A DNA stretch of 6,568 nt from Prolixibacteraceae bacterium (GTDB lineage Bacteria > Bacteroidota > Bacteroidia > Bacteroidales > Prolixibacteraceae): contig JAFGDX010000310.1 of assembly GCA_016931875.1 (NCBI GenBank), positions 1-6,568 of the forward strand, given 5' to 3'. Positions 1 through 5,756 of this stretch are shown here, piece by piece. The notes below the pieces were generated by a model that saw only the letters and a list, made by a program, of their open reading frames with translations, was not told where the DNA came from and did not search any database. The first letter of the stretch is position 1, and the number at the start of each line of letters is the position of its first letter. The position numbers and the translations under genes were made by a program.

Positions 1-103
1 ACCCGATTTTTTTGTGTACCCCACGCACCCGCACAATGTGAGGGGAAAAGACCGGATGCACCTGATGGAAAAAGTAAGTCAATACTTTTTTGAATATTTG
101 TAA
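1..103 (+). CDS. C-terminal end of an S9-family serine peptidase (partial)
   Basis: The second forward frame is open from the window edge to a TAA at 101-103 and encodes 33 residues. These begin PDFFVYPTHPHNVRGKDR and end in an aromatic FFEYL tail. The run YPTHPHNVRGKDRxHL resembles the last segment of prolyl oligopeptidase/DPP-IV type (S9) peptidases. In that family the catalytic histidine sits in a loop after a conserved Y-P, and the closing helix packs against the alpha/beta hydrolase fold. The histidine encoded at 32-34 (the H of PHNV) is the likely catalytic one. The nucleophilic serine and the acid would lie upstream, outside the window. Such enzymes are usually exported in Bacteroidota and release dipeptides or cleave after proline, but specificity cannot be read from the tail. 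Another alpha/beta hydrolase is possible, though the wording favours S9. Confidence 0.72.
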   Translation, partial: PDFFVYPTHPHNVRGKDRMHLMEKVSQYFFEYL

Positions 104-111
104 GCAGGGTG

Positions 112-131
112 CTGCGAATTCCGGTTCGCAG
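112..131 (+). terminator. Hairpin just after the S9 peptidase gene, possible terminator
   Basis: CTGCGAA (112-118) and TTCGCAG (125-131) form a perfect 7-bp stem around the 6-base loop TTCCGG, starting 9 bases after the peptidase stop. No T-run follows, so it is not a textbook Rho-independent terminator. Its position suggests transcript-end processing or termination. T-rich stretches occur further on, near 201-218, without a convincing stem. Confidence 0.35.
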
Positions 132-269
132 ACAACTGTGCGGATCGAAATCTGTATCCCGCGCCCGGCAATTTTGAAATCGCCAGGGTTGCCAGGCACA
201 GTTTTTTGTGTTTTTTACCCGATAGTTCCGGTAATAAACCTGAGGACTGACATTATTCAAAATTTTGAG

Positions 270-277
270 TATTTTTG
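270..277 (+). promoter_or_regulatory. Bacteroidota-type -7 promoter element ahead of the MNT/HEPN pair
   Basis: TATTTTTG at 270-277 matches all the fixed positions of the Bacteroidota -7 consensus TAnnTTTG. It would place a transcript start near 284, about 15 bases before the ATG at 299. No TTTG is seen at the expected -33 distance; the bases there (ACTG at 246-249) match weakly. The same 9-mer, GTATTTTTG, recurs at 5091-5099 ahead of another gene. The promoter therefore looks intact although the genes behind it are broken. Confidence 0.45.
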
Positions 278-298
278 ATCGGGGCAAACAAAAGAAAA

Positions 299-616
299 AT
301 GATTCAGAATAATTCAAACTCATTGGCCATTATAAAGGAAACGGCAAACAGGTTTTTGCCCGGGTGCAGGATTCTTCTTTTTGGCTCTCGGGCAAGAAAG
401 GAATCATCCTGACAGTGACTTTGATTTTCTTATGATCACCGGAGAAACCATCGATATCCGCAAAAAAAGAGCGCTAAAATCGTCCATGAGAAAAGAGTTG
501 GCCCGGTTTAAAATTCCGGCTGATATTCTTATTCAGAGTGAGGAAGAGAGAAATTCAAAAAAAATATTACCGGGCATATTCTTAAACAGGTGCTGAAGGA
601 AGGAGTTGCTTTATGA
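299..616 (+). pseudogene. Minimal nucleotidyltransferase (MNT, MntA-like), frameshifted twice
   Basis: The gene starts at the ATG at 299, the first after an in-frame TGA at 266-268, with A-rich sequence before it. It reads MIQNNSNSLAIIKET and then LLFGSRARKE before a TGA at 410-412. The following +1 frame continues with HPDSDFDFLMIT and later FKIPADILIQSEEE. After an eight-A run (557-564) the original frame resumes with NITGHILKQVLKEGVAL and a stop at 614-616. Pieced together this is about 105 aa, normal for MNT proteins. All three active-site landmarks survive in pieces: the GS of the GSx(9-10)DxD motif, the DFD metal-binding pair, and a later Asp in PADIL. The first shift lies within 395-410 (one base gained or two lost); two lost bases would restore the canonical spacing of ten residues between GS and DxD. 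The second is best explained by one A lost from the A-run. In the family the MNT is the antitoxin that AMPylates the HEPN partner encoded next door. As read, no full-length protein can be made without recoding. Confidence 0.82.
597..605 (+). promoter_or_regulatory. Strong Shine-Dalgarno site for the HEPN gene
   Basis: AGGAAGGAG lies 7 bases before the ATG at 613, inside the MNT coding end where it encodes part of KEGVAL. Such purine-rich sites are uncommon in Bacteroidota. Together with the ATGA overlap it supports 613 as the HEPN start and suggests translation independent of, or coupled to, the MNT gene. Confidence 0.55.
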
Positions 617-1020
617 ACCAGGCTACTGTGGATTTTATAAAACAATGGTTAGCAAAAGCCAATGAGGATGTTTTGGTGGTTGAACGGCTGACAGAAATTG
701 AAATTATTGCAATCTCCTCGGTATGTTTTCATTGCCAGCAAGCCGTGGAAAATTTCTGAAAGCATTTTTAATTGCCAACGGAGTGGATATTCGGAAAACG
801 CACAATATTGAATACCTGCTTTCAGAATGCGCCGACATAGACGGTGATTTTTTTGATATTGACCCCCGGGGAATTAAGTGAATTCGGCGTTGACGTAAGA
901 TATCCGGGAGACTTGTACATACCTGACGGAAACGAAACACTGGAATACAAACATCTTGCACTGCAAATTAAAAATCTCGTAGAAACTAAAATTGATACAA
1001 TCCTGAAAACAAGCGAATGA
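613..1020 (+). pseudogene. HEPN-domain protein (toxin-like partner of MNT), frameshifted twice
   Basis: The ATG at 613-615 overlaps the MNT stop. The first frame reads MNQATVDFIKQWLAKANEDV and then VCFHCQQAVENF before a TGA at 757-759. The next frame segment continues LKAFLIANGVDIRKTHNIEYL up to DGDFFDIDP. The original frame then returns with GELSEFGVDVRYPGDLYIP and closes at the TGA at 1018-1020. The reconstructed protein is about 135 aa and matches the HEPN family (PF05168 type): a WL.KA..D start, the CFHxQQAxEK helix at residues 38-47, a KTHxI turn, and a VRYP segment. The first shift fits one lost A or T in GAAAATTTC (749-756). The second fits one extra C in the CCCCC run at 863-867. No RX4-6H ribonuclease motif is visible in the reconstruction, so even an intact ancestor may not have been a classic HEPN RNase. 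MNT first and HEPN second, with overlap, is the usual order of type VII modules. Confidence 0.82.
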
Positions 1021-1243
1021 TCTTACCTTCCGGCAGGAAGATTTCTGCTGTGTTCGGATTGCTGCACCGCACAGATAACACAAGGCCCGGTTTTGGAGTG
1101 TTGATGGTGTTTCTGTTTCCGGCGGCATTTAATTTATGCAATCAGAAGTTAGCTGTTTTTGGGAAATGGCCTCTATGGCGAACCCGTACCATTGCCACTG
1201 CACCAGTCCTTTCATATAATTAATTGTGTTGATTTCGGAGCGC

Positions 1244-1271
1244 GCGTGGTTTAAAAAACAGAACACCACGC
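1244..1271. repeat. Perfect 7-bp inverted repeat with 14-base spacer
   Basis: GCGTGGT at 1244-1250 and ACCACGC at 1265-1271 are exact reverse complements around an A-rich spacer. It has no T-run after it on the + strand, so a terminator role is unlikely. A regulator binding site or a chance hairpin are the alternatives. It lies about 65 bases before the HAD phosphatase start. Confidence 0.4.
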
Positions 1272-1302
1272 CCGCAACGATTATCTTTTTACAATCCATA
1301 AT

Positions 1303-1317
1303 TAATTTTTAATTTTA
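1303..1317 (+). promoter_or_regulatory. Possible -7 region for the HAD phosphatase gene
   Basis: Two overlapping near matches to TAnnTTTG occur here: TAATTTTT (1303-1310) and TAATTTTA (1310-1317), each missing only the final G. A T-run at 1286-1290 lies roughly where a -33 element would be expected for the second. The distance to the ATG at 1335 is compatible with a short leader. In DNA this AT-rich, chance matches are likely. Confidence 0.25.
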
Positions 1318-1334
1318 GGGCGAAGCATTGTTGT

Positions 1335-2168
1335 ATGGAGAATATAAAACTTGTAGCAACCGATTTGGACGGGACGTTTCTGAAAAACGACCGCAGCATC
1401 AGCGATAAAAACCTGGAGGCATTGCGTCTTTTAGGCAGGAAAAATGTGGTTCGCGTGGTGGCCACCGGCCGTAACCTGAAAAAGGTGAAGGAAGTAATTC
1501 CGCCCGAAACGCCGTTTGATTACATTGTGTACTCGTCGGGTGCCGGCGTATTTAACTGGAAAGAACAGAAGGAGATGTTTCATCAGAACATCATTCAGAG
1601 TTCGGCCCAAAAACTGCTGAGTTATTTTACCGCCAAAAACATCAGTTTCCATGCGTTTTTCCCGGCCCCCGAAAATCATAACCACTGGTATTTCCGCGGC
1701 GACAATTCGTGCGAGGAGTTTGAGCGTTATTTTACCTTCAACCAGGCTTTTTCCTATGAACTGAATGCATTGGAACTGCCCGAAACCGAGTTGTGCCAGT
1801 TTCTGGTCATCATCAAAGAAAACCGCATTCATTTTGAAAAATTAAAAGCCGAAATTGAAGCCATTTGCGACCAGATTCGGGTCATTCGTACTTCATCGCC
1901 CATTACGGAAGGGTACATCTGGTTGGAGATTTTTCACCAGTCGGTTTCCAAAGGCAACGGGGTAAAACAGGTGTGCGACTTGCTGGGCATCAGCCAGGAA
2001 CAAACCGTTGGGGTGGGGAACGATTTTAACGACCTCGATTTACTTGGTTTTACCCGGCATTCGTTTTTTACGGAAAACGCACCTTCTGAGTTAAAAAATA
2101 TCTATCCCCTGGTGCCGTCGAACGAAGACGATGCATTCGCACATGCCATTCAACCTATCGTTTTGTAA
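1335..2168 (+). CDS. Cof-type HAD-IIB family hydrolase (phosphatase)
   Basis: This complete 277-aa protein has all four motifs of haloacid dehalogenase phosphatases. Motif I is DLDGTF, with the nucleophile D10 and the acid/base D12. Motif II is the threonine of ATGR (T44). Motif III is the lysine of SKGNG (K206). Motif IV is GNDFND (D230, D233), which binds Mg2+. The long insert between motifs II and III is the type IIB (C2) cap, and the length is typical of Cof/YidA-like enzymes. Family members are cytoplasmic and hydrolyse sugar phosphates, nucleotide phosphates or cofactor precursors; the substrate cannot be told from sequence. No signal peptide is seen. The ATG at 1335 places motif I at the usual distance from the start. 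The peptidase gene follows after 56 bases with no terminator between, so read-through is possible, but no functional link is evident. Confidence 0.92.
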   Translation: MENIKLVATDLDGTFLKNDRSISDKNLEALRLLGRKNVVRVVATGRNLKKVKEVIPPETPFDYIVYSSGAGVFNWKEQKEMFHQNIIQSSAQKLLSYFTAKNISFHAFFPAPENHNHWYFRGDNSCEEFERYFTFNQAFSYELNALELPETELCQFLVIIKENRIHFEKLKAEIEAICDQIRVIRTSSPITEGYIWLEIFHQSVSKGNGVKQVCDLLGISQEQTVGVGNDFNDLDLLGFTRHSFFTENAPSELKNIYPLVPSNEDDAFAHAIQPIVL

Positions 2169-2174
2169 ATTGTT

Positions 2175-2184
2175 GTAATATTAC
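2175..2184. repeat. 10-bp perfect palindrome GTAATATTAC
   Basis: This self-complementary 10-mer lies in the 56-base gap between the phosphatase and peptidase genes, about 40 bases before the peptidase start. It could be an operator half-site or chance in AT-rich DNA. No clear TAnnTTTG element accompanies it. Confidence 0.2.
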
Positions 2185-2224
2185 CCTCCATACGAATACA
2201 AATATTAAAAACAAAACCAGAGAT

Positions 2225-5026
2225 ATGAAAGTCATTACAAGTTTGATTTTTTTGATGAGCGTGCTTTTTGCAGGCGCTCAAAACACGGTTAACTTAAGTG
2301 ACCCCCTTCCGCAGGATCCCAATATAAGTAAGGGTGTGCTGGAAAACGGAATGACCTATTATGTGCGGGCCAACAATACTCCCGAAAACCGGGCAGAGCT
2401 GTTTCTGGTCGTCAGGGCCGGCTCGGTTGACGAAGATGACGACCAGCAGGGGTTGGCACACTTTGCTGAACACATGGCTTTTAACGGGACAAAAAATTTT
2501 CCCAAACATGAACTGATCAATTATTTTGAATCGATTGGAATGGAATTCGGGCCGGAAATTAATGCTTACACCAGTTTTGATGAAACGGTTTACATGCTGA
2601 AAGTGCCGCTCGATACCATGGAATATATGGACAAAGGGTTGCAGGTATTGTACGACTGGGCGTGCCAGGTAACCGATTCTGATGAGGAAATTAACAACGA
2701 ACGGGGCATCATTCATGAAGAGTGGCGCGGGAGCAAAAGCGCCGAAGAACGGATGCAGCGCGAATGGTGGCCGGTTTTTCTGAAAGGCTCAAAATATGCC
2801 GAACGTTTCCCCATCGGTAAAATGGAAGTGGTGGATAATTGTCCGCCCGAAACATTGCGCCGTTTCCGCAGCGACTGGTATCGCCCCGATTTGCAGGCTG
2901 TAATTGTGGTTGGCGATTTTAACCAGGAAGAAATGGTTCAGAAAATTCAGGAGAAGTTTTCGCAGATTCCGGCGCGTGAAAACCCGCGGGAGAAAGAATT
3001 TTTTGAAATCCCCGATCACCGGGAAACCCTCGTAAAAGTTGTAACCGACAAGGAAGCCCGTTATCCGCTGGCTTATGTAATGTACAAACACGATTTGGAA
3101 ATTTCGGAAACCATGGGCGACTACCGGCAAAGTATTCTGGAGAACCTTTACAATGCCATGATTAACAACCGGCTGGCAGAAAAAACACAACAGGCCGAGC
3201 CTCCGTTTTTAATGGGGCAATCGTCGTACACCGAGCTGATTGGCCCCAAAAGCGCCTACCTGTCGATTGCCGTAACACAAAACGGAAAAATTGAAGACGG
3301 CATCAAAGCAGTGTTGCTGGAAAACGAACGGGTAAAAAAGTTTGGGTTTACACAAACCGAACTGAACAGGCAAAAAACCGCGCTGTTAAACTACATTGAA
3401 AAGGCATACAACGAGCGCGAAAATCAGAAGTCGATCAATTATGCCGAAGAATATAAACGCAATTTCCTGATGACCAAAGAACCTTTCCCGGGAATTGAAA
3501 AAGAGTTTGAATATTTTAAAACTTTTATGCCCGGAATAACTTTGGAAGAGGTAAATGCGCTGGCCCATAAATGGATTACCGATGAAAACCGCGTGGTAAT
3601 TGTTACCGCCCCCGAAATGGAAGGAATGGAGGTTCCTTCTGAAGAAGATATTTTTACACTGCTCGACGAAGTGGAAAATACCGAAATTGAAGGGTATGAC
3701 GATGCCGTTGCCGATGTTCCGCTGCTGGCGGAAGAACCGGCGGGAAGCCCGGTGGTTGCCGAAAAACAACTGGAAAAAGTGGATGCGGTGGAATGGACTC
3801 TTCAAAACGGTGCCAAAGTGGTGATCAAATCCACCGATTTTAAATCAGATGAAATTCTGTTTAACGCCTGGAGCCCGGGTGGAAGTTCGTTGTATGGATT
3901 GCAGGACGATATTTCGGCTGATTTTACTCCTGATATTCTGGGAATGAGTGGAATTGCTGATTTCGACAACATCACGCTCGAAAAAATGCTGTCGGATAAA
4001 GTATTCAGTGTTTCTCCCTTTGTCAATCAGTTGCGCGAAGGCTTTAACGGGAGTTCCTCGGTAAAAGATGCTGAAACACTGCTGCAAATGGTTTATCTCT
4101 ATTTCACCCGTCCGCGTTTTGACGAAACTTCCTACCAGTCGTATTTAACGCGTGTGGCCGGAACACTGCAAAACAAAGCAGCATCGCCCGAAGCAGCCTT
4201 TCAGGATACACTGCAGGTTACCATGGCAGGTTACCACGAACGTTCGCGTCCGCTGACCACTGAGTTGTTGAAGGAAGCCGATTTTAACCGGATAGAAGAG
4301 ATTGGCAAAGAACGGTTTAGAAACGCGTCAGATTTTATTTTCTTTTTTGTAGGGAACATCGATCCGGCAACTTTTCAGCCACTGGTAGAAAAATACATTG
4401 GCGGAATTCCATCGTCAGGAGAAAAAGAAAACTGGAAAAACCTGCACATTGAAACTCCCGGCGGGGTGGTTGAAAAAGTGGTGAAAAAAGGCCAGGAAGA
4501 AAAGAGTATCCAGTACATTGTTTTTCACGGCGATTTTGATTATTCTGCGGAAAACCAGATGGAACTGGATGCTGTTGGAAGAATCCTTTCCACCCGTCTT
4601 CTGGAAGTTATCCGCGAAGAAAAAAGTAGTGTGTATTCCATTGGCGCAAGTCCTTCCACTTCAAAATACCCGGATGAAGAATACACCGTGGCCATTTATT
4701 ACGGAACCGACCCTGAAAAACTGCCCGCGTTAAAAGAAGCTGTTTTTGCCGAAATAAAACATTTCGCGCAGAACGGGCCCACCAATGAAGAGCTGGAAAA
4801 AGCCAAAGAAAAAATGTTGCGCGAGCGGGAAACGGCTGAAAAGGAAAACGGTTTCTGGCTGAATATTTTGAGCAATACCTATTTTCTGAAAGACGGCGAT
4901 TTCTCAAAATACGGAACCTACGGGGAACTGGTGGAAAATATGACTGCGCGCTCAATTCAAAAAGCATTTCAAAAATATTTTGATTTTGAGAATTATGTAA
5001 GTGTGGCGCTGGCGCCCGCTGAATAA
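2225..5026 (+). CDS. Secreted M16 (pitrilysin/insulinase-type) zinc metallopeptidase
   Basis: The protein is a complete 933-aa polypeptide. Residues 1-19 form a signal peptide (charged start, hydrophobic LIFLMSVLF, AGA before Q19) with no lipobox cysteine, so it should be periplasmic or otherwise exported. The inverted zinc motif HFAEH (H79, E82, H83) is followed by AFNGT, typical of the family. The downstream glutamates in NNERGIIHEEWR (E159 and E165/E166) supply the third zinc ligand. The first peptidase half spans about residues 30-475. An acidic, Pro/Ala-rich linker (about 475-518) leads to the second half, which opens with VEWTLQNGAKVVIK. That half lacks HxxEH but keeps the family's FTRPRFD segment and the R797/Y804 pair (REEKSSVYS) that contacts substrate in M16 enzymes. 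Fusing both halves in one chain is usual for PqqL-like Bacteroidota M16 proteins. These degrade peptides enclosed in a clamshell chamber; the natural substrate is unknown. The ATG at 2225 follows AGAGAT and directly precedes the signal peptide. Confidence 0.95.
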   Translation: MKVITSLIFLMSVLFAGAQNTVNLSDPLPQDPNISKGVLENGMTYYVRANNTPENRAELFLVVRAGSVDEDDDQQGLAHFAEHMAFNGTKNFPKHELINYFESIGMEFGPEINAYTSFDETVYMLKVPLDTMEYMDKGLQVLYDWACQVTDSDEEINNERGIIHEEWRGSKSAEERMQREWWPVFLKGSKYAERFPIGKMEVVDNCPPETLRRFRSDWYRPDLQAVIVVGDFNQEEMVQKIQEKFSQIPARENPREKEFFEIPDHRETLVKVVTDKEARYPLAYVMYKHDLEISETMGDYRQSILENLYNAMINNRLAEKTQQAEPPFLMGQSSYTELIGPKSAYLSIAVTQNGKIEDGIKAVLLENERVKKFGFTQTELNRQKTALLNYIEKAYNERENQKSINYAEEYKRNFLMTKEPFPGIEKEFEYFKTFMPGITLEEVNALAHKWITDENRVVIVTAPEMEGMEVPSEEDIFTLLDEVENTEIEGYDDAVADVPLLAEEPAGSPVVAEKQLEKVDAVEWTLQNGAKVVIKSTDFKSDEILFNAWSPGGSSLYGLQDDISADFTPDILGMSGIADFDNITLEKMLSDKVFSVSPFVNQLREGFNGSSSVKDAETLLQMVYLYFTRPRFDETSYQSYLTRVAGTLQNKAASPEAAFQDTLQVTMAGYHERSRPLTTELLKEADFNRIEEIGKERFRNASDFIFFFVGNIDPATFQPLVEKYIGGIPSSGEKENWKNLHIETPGGVVEKVVKKGQEEKSIQYIVFHGDFDYSAENQMELDAVGRILSTRLLEVIREEKSSVYSIGASPSTSKYPDEEYTVAIYYGTDPEKLPALKEAVFAEIKHFAQNGPTNEELEKAKEKMLRERETAEKENGFWLNILSNTYFLKDGDFSKYGTYGELVENMTARSIQKAFQKYFDFENYVSVALAPAE

Positions 5027-5044
5027 CCAAATCTATCATCACAG

Positions 5045-5076
5045 AGCCGGAGTTTATTACAGATTCCGGCTTTTTT
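5045..5076 (+). terminator. Rho-independent terminator after the M16 peptidase
   Basis: AGCCGGA (5045-5051) and TCCGGCT (5065-5071) form a perfect 7-bp GC-rich stem with a 13-base loop, running straight into a run of six T (5071-5076). It begins 18 bases after the peptidase stop and separates that unit from the membrane protein gene. The reverse orientation lacks a matching T-run, so it acts on + strand transcripts. Confidence 0.85.
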
Positions 5077-5091
5077 GTGTCTTAAAAAATG

Positions 5092-5099
5092 TATTTTTG
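5092..5099 (+). promoter_or_regulatory. Bacteroidota-type -7 promoter element ahead of the membrane protein gene
   Basis: TATTTTTG matches TAnnTTTG and would start a transcript around 5106, giving a leader of about 12 bases before the ATG at 5118. A TTTG at 5074-5077, in the tail of the terminator, is only 14 bases upstream, closer than the usual spacing of about 17-23. The -33 element is therefore doubtful. Confidence 0.45.
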
Positions 5100-5117
5100 G
5101 GTTTCAATTTTCTGCCT

Positions 5118-5756
5118 ATGAAGATTTACTCGCCATTTTATATTTTCCTTCGGGTGATTGTGTATGGATTGCTGGTTTTCGGAATGGCTGAAGGAATATT
5201 TTACGACGCTGCACATCCTTTAAACGGCAGTTATTTTGGTGAAATTACTTTTGTGGAAATCACCCAGGAAATCGTGCTGTTTGTGCTGTTTCTGTTTTAT
5301 ATTTTTTTGGGTTTGAAATGGAAAAATATTCAGCCGGTGGCCAATCTGGCGGGTTTGTTTTTTCTGATTTCATTTATCCGCGAATTTAACTTCTTGAAGC
5401 TTGATTGGGTTTATCCGGCCCTGGTGGTGCTGGCCGTTTTTATCTGGCTGGTGGTGCGCGATTTCAAAAAGATAAAAAATGCCACCATCGGATTTTTTTC
5501 TGTCCCGGCCTCTTCATGGTTGCTTTCCGGGTTTTTGGTTACTTATGTTTTCAGCCGTTTAATGGGGCGTTCCAAATTTTGGCAACTTATGTACACCGGT
5601 GAAAACTACCGGCTGGCAAAAGCCGCCACCGAAGAAAGTATTGAATTGCTTGGAAACACAATTATGCTGATAGGAGCGATTGAGTTTTTAATTTATTTTT
5701 TGAGCCGGAAAAAACATTTGGTTTCCAGTTCCGGTCTTTCAACTTCCCAATCATGA
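5118..5756 (+). CDS. Multi-pass inner-membrane protein of unknown function
   Basis: The predicted protein is 212 aa. I chose the ATG at 5118 because the frame upstream of it overlaps the M16 end and the terminator, and because this start lies 18 bases after the -7 element. About six hydrophobic segments are visible: near residues 8-27, 51-67, 73-88, 97-114, 131-147 and 178-196. Charged landmarks stand between them: REF (88-90) with LD (95-96), the basic loop RDFKKIK (114-120), and TEES (171-174) just before the last helix. This spread of acidic residues near membrane ends may be conserved, but I cannot name a family and see no enzyme motif. The C-terminus is a short Ser-rich tail after RKKH. 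The stop overlaps the start of the glycosyltransferase gene, so the two are probably co-translated. A role in envelope glycan or lipid metabolism is a guess from this context only. Confidence 0.8.
   Translation: MKIYSPFYIFLRVIVYGLLVFGMAEGIFYDAAHPLNGSYFGEITFVEITQEIVLFVLFLFYIFLGLKWKNIQPVANLAGLFFLISFIREFNFLKLDWVYPALVVLAVFIWLVVRDFKKIKNATIGFFSVPASSWLLSGFLVTYVFSRLMGRSKFWQLMYTGENYRLAKAATEESIELLGNTIMLIGAIEFLIYFLSRKKHLVSSSGLSTSQS

Larger units (their letters stand above)
1021..1334. other. Gene-free stretch between HEPN and the HAD phosphatase
   Basis: I find no convincing gene in these 314 bases. Short open frames exist on both strands. One is a minus-strand frame at 1299-1129 of 56 codons starting MDCKKIIVAGVVFCF, with a hydrophobic N-terminus. 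Another minus-strand frame, open from 1141 down to 986, contains GLVLSVRC. Neither has clear family support, and the second runs into the end of the HEPN gene. The stretch also holds an inverted repeat at 1244-1271 and AT-rich DNA just before the phosphatase gene, which probably carries its promoter. Confidence 0.5.

Noticed and set aside
195..220. T-rich stretch with CACA/TGTG as a terminator
   Set aside because: The stem is only 4 bp and the pairing arms are ambiguous within the T-runs.
90..278. 62-codon + strand frame after the peptidase end
   Set aside because: It begins inside the S9 coding end, has no family resemblance or ribosome binding site, and overlaps the hairpin and the promoter element.
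381..596. 71-codon frame starting at TTG treated as a separate gene
   Set aside because: It is the middle, frameshifted segment of the MNT pseudogene. The TTG falls within the GSRAR-coding region, and the true N-terminus lies in another frame from 299.
1027..1040. Hairpin CTTCC-GGCA-GGAAG just after the HEPN stop as a terminator
   Set aside because: The stem is only 5 bp and no T-run follows, so it is too weak to call.
1017..1223. 68-codon + strand frame after the HEPN gene
   Set aside because: It has Arg/Pro/Leu-rich low-information composition, no recognisable motif and no ribosome binding site.
2294..5042. Several 70-144 codon minus-strand frames opposite the M16 peptidase
   Set aside because: They are antisense shadows of a fully supported 933-codon gene.
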